A stretch of 64,000 nucleotides of DNA from Nonomuraea sp. MG754425 (GTDB lineage Bacteria > Actinomycetota > Actinomycetes > Streptosporangiales > Streptosporangiaceae): positions 1 through 64,000 of the forward strand of contig NZ_SSXE01000002.1 in NCBI RefSeq assembly GCF_021699195.1, written 5' to 3'. Of this stretch, positions 40,664 to 51,490 are shown in pieces; position 1 is the first letter of the stretch, and each line of letters starts with the position of its first letter. Made by a program: the position numbers and the translations under genes. The notes beneath the pieces are model-generated. The model was not told the DNA's origin. It worked only from the letters and a program-made list of their open reading frames with translations, and did no database searches.

Positions 40664-41389
40664 ATGTCACCTCGTACGACCGCCGACATCATCGACCGCT
40701 TCAACCGCGTCTTCATCGACCACGACGCCGCGGCGCTCACCGACCTGATCGGGGCGAACTGCGTGATGGAGGCCATCCAGCCGGCCCCGGACGGCGCCCG
40801 TACCGAAGGACGTGCCGACTGCCTGGCCTTCTGGCAGGCACTCGCGGCCGACCGGAGCACCCGGTTCGAGCCCGAGGAGGTCACCGTCTCCGGCGAGCGG
40901 GCGACGATCCGCTGGCGGTACCACTTCGGCGACGACCCGTCCGATTCGGTACGCGGCGTCACCCTCCTGCGGGTCAGCGACGGCCTGATCGTCGAGGCCC
41001 TCGGCTACAGCAAGACCGGCGGTGTGCCGCCGGCCGCCGAGCGCACCGCCCGCGAGGTGCTCGACCGGTACAACGACGCGTTCCGGTTACACGACCCCGA
41101 ACTGCTGAACGACCTGATCGCGGACGACTGCGTCATCGAGGACTCGGGCCCGGCCCCGGACGGGGCGCGCCGCGAGGGCGGCCGGGCGTGCCTGGCGCGG
41201 TGGTCCGAGCTCGCGGGCAACCGCGCGCTGCGGTTCACGCCGGAGACGGCGGAGATCCATGGGGACCTCGCCGTCCAGCCGTGGTCGCTGCAGTGGGGCG
41301 ACGGCGCGCAGGACCGGGTCCGTGGCGTGAACCTCATCCGGATCCGCGACGGCCGGATCGTCGAGGCGCGCGGCTACGTGAAGTCCTGA
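40664..41389 (+). CDS. Tandem SnoaL-like (NTF2-fold) protein
   Basis: A 241-residue protein made of two homologous NTF2-fold halves. Each begins with an Asp-Arg-(Phe/Tyr)-Asn start (IIDRFNRVFIDHDAAAL and VLDRYNDAFRLHDPELL) and contains NCVMEAIQPAPDGAR or DCVIEDSGPAPDGAR. Each ends with GRIVEA-type strands. SnoaL-like domains are polyketide cyclases, isomerases or ketosteroid-type enzymes; duplication inside one chain is less usual. AGGAG is 8 bases before ATG 40664. Under TetR control. Reaction unknown. Confidence 0.85.
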   Translation: MSPRTTADIIDRFNRVFIDHDAAALTDLIGANCVMEAIQPAPDGARTEGRADCLAFWQALAADRSTRFEPEEVTVSGERATIRWRYHFGDDPSDSVRGVTLLRVSDGLIVEALGYSKTGGVPPAAERTAREVLDRYNDAFRLHDPELLNDLIADDCVIEDSGPAPDGARREGGRACLARWSELAGNRALRFTPETAEIHGDLAVQPWSLQWGDGAQDRVRGVNLIRIRDGRIVEARGYVKS

Positions 41390-41416
41390 CGCGGACGAGC
41401 GGCCGGGCGCCTGTCC

Positions 41417-43105
41417 TCAGCCCTTCGCACGGAGGTTCCTGACCACCGCGGCGACGACGGGGTCGGAGACGTCCACGTCGCCGGACACCTCGATGATGTA
41501 CCGGCCCACCCGCAGGACCCATGAGTCCTCGGCTCGGTACACCTCGTCCGCGCCCGACGGGGATCCGCGCTCCCCGTCCAACAGCCTGTCGGCGTCCTTC
41601 GCCGTGGCGGCCACCCAGATCACGTCGACATCGACGTCGTCGGCGTCGCCTTCGTCGCCGACGGTGAAGGTGCAGGTGGTCCGGAACCGCTTCTCCGTCC
41701 CGAACTGGACGTACGGGTTGGTGTGCATCGTACGGGCGGCGCTCACCCCCCGGACCCCTCGAAGCAGGGTCCGGCAGCCGGGCCACTCCTCCGGCCGCAC
41801 GCCGCCGAACTCCACCGGCCCGGTCGTCGGCACCGAGTCATAGGCGATCACCGTGACCTTGGCTCGCACCGAGCTGCCGGCGGCCACCAGGAGCCGGCCG
41901 TCCACCGCGCCGACCACCACCGCTCTCCCCTCCGGCTCGACGGCGGTTTGCAGGGGCATGCCCTCGGCCGTGCCGGTGACGGGATCGACGACGGCCACCC
42001 AGAACCGCGGCAGCCCGATCTCGGTACGCGTCAGAGCGGTGACCGAGGCGTAGACGCGGTCGGTGGCGCTGATCCAGCTCACGTGATTCTCGGTCGCGGG
42101 GATCTGTCTGGCCTGACCGCTCGTGGTGTTCACCAGGGTGAACCACGATTCCTCCCCCGCCTTGAGCGAGGGGAGGAGGAGTTCTTCCCCCACGGTGATC
42201 GGCCGGCACGGGACGCATGGCACGACCGGATCCGCCCACTTTCTACCGTCCGGGCCGATGAAGGTCGCCATGTCGTCCCTGGCGAACACGGTGACTCCGC
42301 GCGCCACCGACGCGGTCAACTGGTAAGTGGACTCGCTCGGCTGTTCGTGCGTCCATCGCACCTGCCCGGTCGCCGGGTCCAGCGCGTGGACACGCAGCGT
42401 GTCGCCCCGGCAGTGCTCCGCGACCAAGGCCAGGCTGCCGTCGCTCGTCCCCTCCATCAGCGGCAGTCGCAGGAGGCAGCCGGGCTGCGCCGTCAGGTCG
42501 GCGGTCCACCGGTCCTTTCCGGTGCGAACGTCGACACCGGCGATCCGCACATCCTGCTCCTCTCCCCGTTGCGTCAGCAGGACGCCCTTGCCCGCCGAGA
42601 GCCCGCCGCCGGAGCGCAACGCGCCGTAGCGCAGCACGTCCTGCCCGCCGACATCGAGCGACCGCTGCCAGAGCAGGCGGCCCGTGCCGGTCTCGAGCCC
42701 CACCACACGACCGCCGTCGCCGCCGTCGGTGGAGACGACGACGGCGCCGCCGGTGACCGCGAACCCCTCCGTGTCCCGTCCCGGCTCGCGGTAGTGCCAC
42801 TCCTCCTCGCCGGTCGCGGCGTCGAGGGCGGTGACGCCGTGCGGCGCGACGGCGAGCAGTCGCCCGTCGCTGACCAGGAGGGCGCTACCGGCCTGGTCGC
42901 CCACGTCGTCCATCGTGAGGTCGGTGCGCCACGCCTCCCGCAGGATCCCCGGTGCCGGCCCGCGGGCGGACGGCGTCCCGCGGGGCGCGTCGCCGATGAC
43001 GTGGTCCACCTCGACATCGGGGGGCGGTTTCTCCTCCGGCGCGACCAGCGCGCAACTCCCGAGAAGAGACACCAGCGACAGGGCGAGCCCGATCCTCCTG
43101 ATCAC
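41417..43105 (-). CDS. PQQ-like beta-propeller lipoprotein
   Basis: About 562 residues. The signal peptide ends in the lipobox SLLGSCALV (Cys about residue 18). The body has repeated PQQ-enzyme-type blades (LDAATGEEEWHYREPG, LETGTGRLLWQRSLD, VDVRTGKDRWTADL, LDPATGQVRWTHEQ). The C-terminal 130 residues are a separate domain with VEFGGVRPEEWPGCRTLL and two Cys pairs. Such lipoproteins act as surface scaffolds or sensors; no enzyme residues are seen. GTG 43105 was chosen for the best signal peptide; a TTG at 43123 is possible. Confidence 0.85.
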   Translation of the reverse strand: MIRRIGLALSLVSLLGSCALVAPEEKPPPDVEVDHVIGDAPRGTPSARGPAPGILREAWRTDLTMDDVGDQAGSALLVSDGRLLAVAPHGVTALDAATGEEEWHYREPGRDTEGFAVTGGAVVVSTDGGDGGRVVGLETGTGRLLWQRSLDVGGQDVLRYGALRSGGGLSAGKGVLLTQRGEEQDVRIAGVDVRTGKDRWTADLTAQPGCLLRLPLMEGTSDGSLALVAEHCRGDTLRVHALDPATGQVRWTHEQPSESTYQLTASVARGVTVFARDDMATFIGPDGRKWADPVVPCVPCRPITVGEELLLPSLKAGEESWFTLVNTTSGQARQIPATENHVSWISATDRVYASVTALTRTEIGLPRFWVAVVDPVTGTAEGMPLQTAVEPEGRAVVVGAVDGRLLVAAGSSVRAKVTVIAYDSVPTTGPVEFGGVRPEEWPGCRTLLRGVRGVSAARTMHTNPYVQFGTEKRFRTTCTFTVGDEGDADDVDVDVIWVAATAKDADRLLDGERGSPSGADEVYRAEDSWVLRVGRYIIEVSGDVDVSDPVVAAVVRNLRAKG

Positions 43106-43241
43106 GCGGGAACCGTAGGACAACCGTCTTCAGATTCCCTTCATCCCCGGACGCTCTCCGCAGACGAGGCACCGCACCTGTATCGGGCCTGAAACGAAGT
43201 GAAAGCGCGGATGGCTACGGTCCTCAGGTCGGCGGGACCCG

Positions 43242-43550
43242 CCGGGTGACGAGGAAGGTCTGGACGCATCCGGCGTCTCCTGCAAGAACGGCAGCGCCTT
43301 CGGCAACGTCGTCCTCTTCCGCATCGCGAGCAGCGTCCTCGGCAACTGGCAGCTCCCCAACCCGATCGACAAGGAGCACCGCACGCTCCTGTGCGTGAAG
43401 GCGACGAACTACGCCATGGTCGCCTGCGCCACGCACATCTCCTGGGGAGCCGGTGACCAGGCCGCCCAGGTCGCGGCGGTCGCCGCCCGGATCAGGACGT
43501 ACCGCGACCAGGGTTACCGAGCGGCTCAGGTGCCGCTCAGGGTGGTGTAG
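43242..43550 (+). pseudogene. Internal fragment of an endonuclease/exonuclease/phosphatase protein
   Basis: The frame reads VSCKNGSAFGNVVLFRIASS, NWQLPNPIDKEHRTLLCVKA, then MVACATHISWGAGDQAAQVA. This is the central part of secreted actinobacterial EEP-fold proteins (family pattern CKNGxAFGNxxL to CATHI, then QAAQVAAVA). The signal peptide, the N-terminal metal site and the C-terminal GDFN/H motifs are all missing. The last 25 bases overlap the 3' end of the antisense carboxypeptidase gene. No start or ribosome binding site. Confidence 0.7.
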
Positions 43551-45136
43551 ACGGTGGCGGCGATCTCGCCGAGGGCCTGCCCGGTGCGGGCGGAGATCTC
43601 CCGCTGCGCCTGCTCGCCGTCGGCCGGCATGCCGACGAAGGCGGCGAAGGTCAGCAGGCGGCCGTCCGGCAGCTCGACGTACCCGGCCAGGGCCTTGCGC
43701 ACCATTCCGGCGCCCGCGCCGGCGAGCATGCTGGTGCCGGTCTTGGCGTGGACGTGCCCGGCGGCCGGTGAGTCCGGCTGGACGTCACGCAGCGAACCGT
43801 CCCTGCCCAGGATCGGCAGCGCGTCGCGGTAGCCGGTGAAGTGCGGCCGGCCCGCCATGTAGGCGAGGAAGCGGGTGAAGTAGCGCGGGGTGTAGGTGTT
43901 GTCGGCCGAGCCGGACGGCGCGGGGTCCAGGCCGGCGGCAGTGAAGAGCTCGTGCCGCACCCGCCGACCGGCCTCCTTCGCGTCGGCGGGGTCGCCTCCG
44001 GCGATGGCGCCCACCAGGTAGGGCCAGGTCTCGGTGTGCAGGTTGGAGCTCACCTTCAGCATGGGCTTGAGCTGCTGCGGCAGGGGCGGCCCCGCGTACT
44101 CCGCGAGGAGCCTGCGCTCTCCCGTGCCGGCCTCCCCCTGCTCGACGCGCACACCGGCCTCGCCGAGCACCTTCGTGAACAGGAATGCGGCGAAGACGGC
44201 CGGCTCGGGCACGAAGTACGCCCGGAACAGCCCGTCGCCGCCGGCCGGGACGTCGCCCGTCAAGGTGACCGTGCGCGATCCATCGGGGTGGCGCTCGTCG
44301 CCGGTGAAGGCGAGCGGGCGGGCGGAGGCGGCGTCCGCGATCGTCCGCACCTCGTTGACGATGCGGACATAGTCGGTACGCGGACCGATGCCCAGGACGG
44401 CGGGCTGCCCCGGGCGGCGTCCCGGCTCGACCGTGACGTCCACGACGTTGTCGTTGACCATGACGGGCGAGATGGCAGCGGTGACGTTGTTGGCCAGTCT
44501 CTCGCTGCCCTCGCGGAACAGCGAGGTGTCGACCAGGACGCGGCCCTCGACGCGCTTGACGCCCGCCCCCGCGATCCGGGCGGCGAGCCGGCGAAGCTCC
44601 CGCAGCGGGTCGCCGCCGATGGGGCCCGCGCCCGGGGTGGCGCCGTAGGTGTGGTCGGGGTCGGGCAGGAGCAGGCCGCCGTCGCGGCGCAGCCGTCCTG
44701 ACAGCAGCAAGTCACCGGCGGCGACCAGCACCAGGTCGCCCTTGAGTGCCCCGCCGCGTACCGGGCCCGTGCGGTACACGCGGGTGACCGGACGCCGGTC
44801 GGCGCCCAGCGCCAGCAGCGCCGTCCCGCCGACGAACACCTTGGACGACGACCCGGCGACGAACAGGTCGCCCGCGTTGAGCTCGTAGACGGACTCCCCG
44901 CTGTCCGGGGCGTAGAACTCCGCGCCCCACCGGGCGTCACGGAACTCGGGCCGGGCCATGATCTGCTCGATCCTGGCCGCCAGCGTGGCGTTCGCGGCCG
45001 GCCCGGTGGCGGAGCGGGCGGGCCGGGCGACGGCGGGCACCGTCGCGGTCGCCAGCGGGATCGTGCCCAGCAGGCCGAGCGCGGACCGGCGGGACATCCG
45101 GAAGGAGCGCCCGTGGGCGGGATTCGGGTGCGGCAA
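43526..45136 (-). CDS. dacB: D-alanyl-D-alanine carboxypeptidase/endopeptidase (PBP4, S13)
   Basis: A 536-residue penicillin-binding protein of the DacB class acting on peptidoglycan outside the membrane. An N-terminal twin-arginine signal (MSRRSALGLLGTIPLA) is followed by catalytic motifs SxxK (AGSSSKVFVG), SxN (KVSSNLHTE) and KTG (HAKTGTSML), with the large insertion domain between motifs 1 and 2 that defines S13. TTG 45136 is chosen because GAGGAGGG lies 5 bases upstream; ATG 45097 has no ribosome binding site but begins exactly at the Tat motif. It diverges from another serine hydrolase. Confidence 0.9.
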   Translation of the reverse strand: MPHPNPAHGRSFRMSRRSALGLLGTIPLATATVPAVARPARSATGPAANATLAARIEQIMARPEFRDARWGAEFYAPDSGESVYELNAGDLFVAGSSSKVFVGGTALLALGADRRPVTRVYRTGPVRGGALKGDLVLVAAGDLLLSGRLRRDGGLLLPDPDHTYGATPGAGPIGGDPLRELRRLAARIAGAGVKRVEGRVLVDTSLFREGSERLANNVTAAISPVMVNDNVVDVTVEPGRRPGQPAVLGIGPRTDYVRIVNEVRTIADAASARPLAFTGDERHPDGSRTVTLTGDVPAGGDGLFRAYFVPEPAVFAAFLFTKVLGEAGVRVEQGEAGTGERRLLAEYAGPPLPQQLKPMLKVSSNLHTETWPYLVGAIAGGDPADAKEAGRRVRHELFTAAGLDPAPSGSADNTYTPRYFTRFLAYMAGRPHFTGYRDALPILGRDGSLRDVQPDSPAAGHVHAKTGTSMLAGAGAGMVRKALAGYVELPDGRLLTFAAFVGMPADGEQAQREISARTGQALGEIAATVYTTLSGT

Positions 45137-45350
45137 GGTGCCCTCCTCTGCTCGTCCGGCCGGACCGCTCGTGCCCGGCCGGTGCGGTGCTGCCGATCCA
45201 AGAAGGTGGCGTGTTTCCTCGCTGTTTCGCCGCCGCCGACCGGCGTGCCCCCGCGCGTGACGGAAACGGCGGGGAAACATCCGCCGGTGCAGAAAGAAGG
45301 TCGGCATACGGGCCCGGGAGTGTGTTCCCCTCACAGGAAGGATCTTCGAC

Positions 45351-46451
45351 GTGAATCGTGTCGCAGTGACCGTCGCGGCCGGACTGGCATGCGTGCTGAT
45401 CGCGCAGGGCCTCGGTCCCGCGACGTCCGCCACCCGCCCCCGGGTCGGCGACGTCCAGCGGGCGCTGGACGAGGTGGCGGAGGTCGCCGGGGTGGTGGGC
45501 GTCATCGGCGAGGCCTACCACGACGGCAAGCGAGTCGGGCGCGGGTCGGCCGGCTCCCGGCTGATCGACGGCGCGGGCGGCGCCATCCCCTCGGACGCCC
45601 GCTACCGCGCCTGGTCCCAGACCAAGCGCATGACCGCCACCGTGCTGCTGCAACTGGTCGAGGAGGGCAGGCTCGACGTGGACGACACCCTCGGCGCGGT
45701 GCTGCCCAGCACGTCCGAGCGGGATCTGGTCGAGCGGGCCGGCGAGATCACCGTCCGCCAGTTGCTGCACCACCGCTCCGGCATCCCCGACTACACCGGG
45801 CCCGGCACAACGGACCTGCGCCCGTTCGACGACCTCACCACCCGCCACACCTGGACGGACCTGGCGAAGATCTCCCGCGGCCGAGCACGGACGAGCGAGC
45901 CGGGCGAGCAGTACGCCTACGCCAACATCAACTACATCCTGCTCGGCGCGGTCATCGAGAGGCTGACCGGTGACACCCTGGCCGCCCAGTTCGACCGGCG
46001 GCTGTTCCGGCCGCTCGGGATGGCCCGGACCTACCTGCCGGTCAGGCCGGACGAAGGCATCAGGGGCCCGCACGGGCACGGCTACCTCCCCCAGCCCGGC
46101 GGTGTCGCGCGCGACGTCGACCGGATCAACCCCACCTCCCTGTGGGCGGCCGGCGGGGTGATCTCCACGGCACGGGACCTGACCACGTTCTACCGCGCCC
46201 TCGCCCAGGGCCGGCTGCTGCCGGCGCACCTGCGTGACCTCGTCGAGTACCCGGACGGCAGGCAGTCGGTGTGCGGCGGGACGGTCGGGCTCTCCACCGG
46301 CTCCGGTCCGGGCGGGAACACGGTCAGCTTCACCTCCGCCGACGGACGCCTGCAGTTCGCCGTGGGCGCCACGACGAGCACGCGCGACCAGCCCGCGCTG
46401 CGCCCGGCCCTCTTCCGGGCCGCCGAAGCCGTGCTCTGCCCCGGCCGCTGA
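45351..46451 (+). CDS. Secreted class C beta-lactamase-like serine hydrolase
   Basis: A 366-residue protein with a Sec signal (VAAGLACVLIAQGLG, cleavage after TSA). SxxK motif: WSQTKRMTA (about residue 90). YxN motif: QYAYANINY. The third motif is glycine-rich (TGSGPGGNTVSFT). Close relatives are D-alanyl-D-alanine carboxypeptidases or esterases of the R61 type. GTG 45351 has GGAAGG 11 bases upstream. It diverges from dacB with a 214-base gap, suggesting joint cell-wall control. Confidence 0.9.
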   Translation: MNRVAVTVAAGLACVLIAQGLGPATSATRPRVGDVQRALDEVAEVAGVVGVIGEAYHDGKRVGRGSAGSRLIDGAGGAIPSDARYRAWSQTKRMTATVLLQLVEEGRLDVDDTLGAVLPSTSERDLVERAGEITVRQLLHHRSGIPDYTGPGTTDLRPFDDLTTRHTWTDLAKISRGRARTSEPGEQYAYANINYILLGAVIERLTGDTLAAQFDRRLFRPLGMARTYLPVRPDEGIRGPHGHGYLPQPGGVARDVDRINPTSLWAAGGVISTARDLTTFYRALAQGRLLPAHLRDLVEYPDGRQSVCGGTVGLSTGSGPGGNTVSFTSADGRLQFAVGATTSTRDQPALRPALFRAAEAVLCPGR

Positions 46452-46483
46452 CGCGCACGGAAGGGTCCACTCCCCGCCCGGTG

Positions 46484-48914
<2,431 letters not shown>

Positions 48915-49082
48915 GGTTCGTTCCGTCTCTCGTCTTCGTCTCGGGCCTACCCGTGGGCGGGTCAAGGTCCGGGTTCGCCGGAGGTAAATCCGTCCAGGCC
49001 CTGCCTGGCCTCCCATCCAACGCGCCGCGGCGGGCCGGCGGCAGGGTCTGCTGTTACAGGTAACGGCAGAACCCCTCAGCGG

Positions 49083-49910
49083 TCAGCGGGCACCGGTGAC
49101 CGTGACGGCGAGGCCGGGGGCCGCGGCTCCGGCCAGTTCGGCGGCGTCGGCCCGCGCCGCGTCCTCGGCCACCACGATGCTCACCCGATCGGGTCGCATG
49201 GCGGCGTGGACCACGGCGTGGCGAGCGGCCACGGCCTCGTACGCGGCGATCGCCCCGGTGGGCAGGGCGCCGTGGAAGTCGGTCCCGACGAAGCCGCCCG
49301 GCCGCACGCCCCGCCCGGTGGCGACCTCCAGGGACAGCACGTTCGACGGGCGGCGGTGCCGCTCACCGCCGGTGACCACGTCCTGGAACAGCGTCAGCGC
49401 GCCGGCGGTGGTGGCCGCGGTGAGCGTGATCCGCCAGCGGACGGTCCCCTTCGTGGACGCGTCGTGGATGTCGCCGGTCAGCAGCCGGTCGTCGGCCGTC
49501 AGCGACCGCCACAGCGCCAGCGCCTCATCGGTGCGGCTCCGGTCGGCGAAGACGGTGAAGGTGACGGCGTCCGCCGTGATCCGGCCGGTGATCGCGCGGC
49601 GCCGGGCGACGTACCGCCGCAGGCCGTCGGCCAGTTCGGTCACGCGGGCGGCCGGCGTGCCGTCCTCGACGAGCAGGGTGCCGCTCGCCGTGCCGGCGAA
49701 GGGCAGCGTGTTGTTCCTGGTCGTGTGGATCTTCGTGACGTCCGGCGTCCCGGCCCAGTCCGCTTCGAAGGTCGCGGCGAGCGCCGTGCCCTTGTCGAGG
49801 GCGCAGCCGCCCGGCGGGAACAGGCCCCGCAGGAACGCGATGATCAGCGGTCCGTCTCGTCGCAGAGTCGTTCCCCCAGGTCGCGGTCGGCGCTGCTCGC
49901 CGAGGAGCAC
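49083..49910 (-). CDS. Probable lipoprotein of unknown function in the phosphodiester operon
   Basis: Up to 275 residues from GTG 49910. A hydrophobic stretch LIIAFLRGLFPPGGC followed by ALDKGTALAATF looks like a lipoprotein signal with lipobox Cys. The true start may thus lie inside, perhaps at a CTG near 49857 after GGGGGAAC; no ATG is available there. The mature part is repetitive in Thr-rich strands (NTLPFAGTASGTLLVEDG and GRITADAVTFTVFADRS). No family is recognised. It is the last gene of the ten-gene operon, 13 bases after the DUF47 stop. Confidence 0.6.
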   Translation of the reverse strand: MLLGEQRRPRPGGTTLRRDGPLIIAFLRGLFPPGGCALDKGTALAATFEADWAGTPDVTKIHTTRNNTLPFAGTASGTLLVEDGTPAARVTELADGLRRYVARRRAITGRITADAVTFTVFADRSRTDEALALWRSLTADDRLLTGDIHDASTKGTVRWRITLTAATTAGALTLFQDVVTGGERHRRPSNVLSLEVATGRGVRPGGFVGTDFHGALPTGAIAAYEAVAARHAVVHAAMRPDRVSIVVAEDAARADAAELAGAAAPGLAVTVTGAR

Positions 49911-49923
49911 CGTAGCAGGCCCG

Positions 49924-50547
49924 TCACTGGTAACGCTTGATCACTCCGTCGGCGAGGGTGTCCACGGCGGCGGCGAGGCTGGTCCCCGCGGCGTCCAGGC
50001 GGGTCAGCAGCAGGGTCACCTTGACGGTGTCCTGGGTCAGCGGGGCCGCCAGCACCTCGGCCACGGCGAGCTGGTACGAGGCCCGCACCCCGGGCTTCTT
50101 CGCGCCCCGCGCGGCCTCGGCGGCGGCGCGCGGACGGGTGGGCAGCAGCCGGGCCGCCTCGGTGAGCTGCTCGATGCCGGCCGACAGCGCCTGGAGCAGG
50201 CGCACGAACGACGGGTCGGGCGGCGCGGCGTACAGGTGCAGTTCCCTGACGAAGTCCCGTACCGCGTCGAGGACGTCGTCGATGGCGCGGGAGAAGCGGA
50301 ACAGGTCCTCGCGGTCGATGGGCGAGGTGAGGCTGCGGCGCATCTGGCCGACCAGCGCCGCACGGGCCTCGTCACCCTCGTGCTCCACCTCGGCCATCCG
50401 CGCGCGGGCCGCCGCCGGGTCGATCTCCCCGGTGGCCGACGCCGTGGCCAGCCCCACGCCCGCCGCGGTCGCGCCGAGCTGCGTGATGATCTGCTCGGTC
50501 AGGATCCGGTCGGTCCGCCCCGACAGATCACGGAACAACGACCTCAC
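49924..50547 (-). CDS. DUF47 (PhoU-like) protein
   Basis: A 207-residue all-helical protein of the DUF47/PhoU-like family: VRSLFRDLSGRTDRILTEQI start, EHEGDEARAALVGQMRRSL with the conserved Glu/Asp metal residues, and REDLFRFSRAIDDVLDAVRD. Partners of PiT phosphate transporters are usually encoded by an adjacent DUF47 gene, and here the GTG start overlaps the PiT stop. It probably gates or regulates phosphate movement. Confidence 0.92.
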   Translation of the reverse strand: MRSLFRDLSGRTDRILTEQIITQLGATAAGVGLATASATGEIDPAAARARMAEVEHEGDEARAALVGQMRRSLTSPIDREDLFRFSRAIDDVLDAVRDFVRELHLYAAPPDPSFVRLLQALSAGIEQLTEAARLLPTRPRAAAEAARGAKKPGVRASYQLAVAEVLAAPLTQDTVKVTLLLTRLDAAGTSLAAAVDTLADGVIKRYQ

Positions 50548-51470
50548 CGCGCCACCCCGCCAACCACGGCGCCGGCCACCGCGGCGCAGGTCAGGGCCAT
50601 GGGCAGGGTGAGCAACCAGGCCGTTCCCAGGTGAAGTACCGCTCGCCATCTCACTCTCCTCGTTCCGCGGGCCAGGCCGGTGCCGATCATCGCGCCGGAC
50701 AGGGACTGGGTCATGCTGACGGGGGCGCCCAGCAGGGCGGTGCCGAGCACCACGGCGGCGCCCGACGTCTCGGTGACCACGATCGCGCTGGTGTCCGCCG
50801 CGGCGAGCCCGCCGCCGATGCTGGCCGCGAGCCGGCGCAGGCCCAGCACGGCCCCGGCCAGGAAACAGCCGGCCAGCAGCGCCTGCGCCCCGACCGACGT
50901 GGCGGCCAGGCCGGGGGTCACCGCGTGGACGGCGGCGTACACGGCCAGCAGCTTCTGGCCGTCGTTCGCGCCGTACGCCACGCAGGTCGCCAGGAAGGCC
51001 GCGACGTGCATGCGGCGCAACCGCTCCCCCGCCCCCTTGCGCGCCGGCAGGATCCCGACCAGCCAGGTGACCGCGCGCGCGGCGAGCATCCCCGCGAACG
51101 GCGCGACCGCGGCGGCGGCCAGCACCGCCGCCACCAGGGACCAGTCGACCGCGGCCCCGGCCCCCAGCCCCGCCCCCGAGACGCCGCCGATGAGCGCGAG
51201 CGTCAGGCTGGTGGGCAGCCGGCAGGTGGCCAGGACCACGGTGACGAGCACCGCCGCCGCGATCCCGGCCAGCAGCGGCGCCTGGTCGCCCTCGAACGAC
51301 ACCAGCCGCGTGCTGAGCGTGGCGGCCACCGCCGTGCCCACGGCCAGCGGCGCGGCCACGACCGCCAGTCCCAGCAGGAGCAGGGCGGTGATCGGCCGCA
51401 GGCCGCGTACCCGCAGCCCGAGGCCGATCACCGCCCCCGCGTCGTTGAAACCGGTGAACAGGGCGAACAA
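50544..51470 (-). CDS. PiT-family inorganic phosphate transporter
   Basis: A 308-residue membrane protein with about eight to nine helices. The family signatures GFNDAGAVIG (near the N-terminus) and AYGANDGQKLLAVY (GAND repeat) mark PiT carriers. As bounded here it starts at TTG 51470, but helix 1 would then be cut short. CTG 51494 has GGGAGG 6 bases upstream, overlaps the preceding stop as CTGA, and adds the hydrophobic residues MTALVATA, so it may be the real start. Coupled to DUF47 downstream. Confidence 0.88.
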   Translation of the reverse strand: MFALFTGFNDAGAVIGLGLRVRGLRPITALLLLGLAVVAAPLAVGTAVAATLSTRLVSFEGDQAPLLAGIAAAVLVTVVLATCRLPTSLTLALIGGVSGAGLGAGAAVDWSLVAAVLAAAAVAPFAGMLAARAVTWLVGILPARKGAGERLRRMHVAAFLATCVAYGANDGQKLLAVYAAVHAVTPGLAATSVGAQALLAGCFLAGAVLGLRRLAASIGGGLAAADTSAIVVTETSGAAVVLGTALLGAPVSMTQSLSGAMIGTGLARGTRRVRWRAVLHLGTAWLLTLPMALTCAAVAGAVVGGVAR

Positions 51471-51490
51471 CGCCGTCGCGACCAGCGCCG

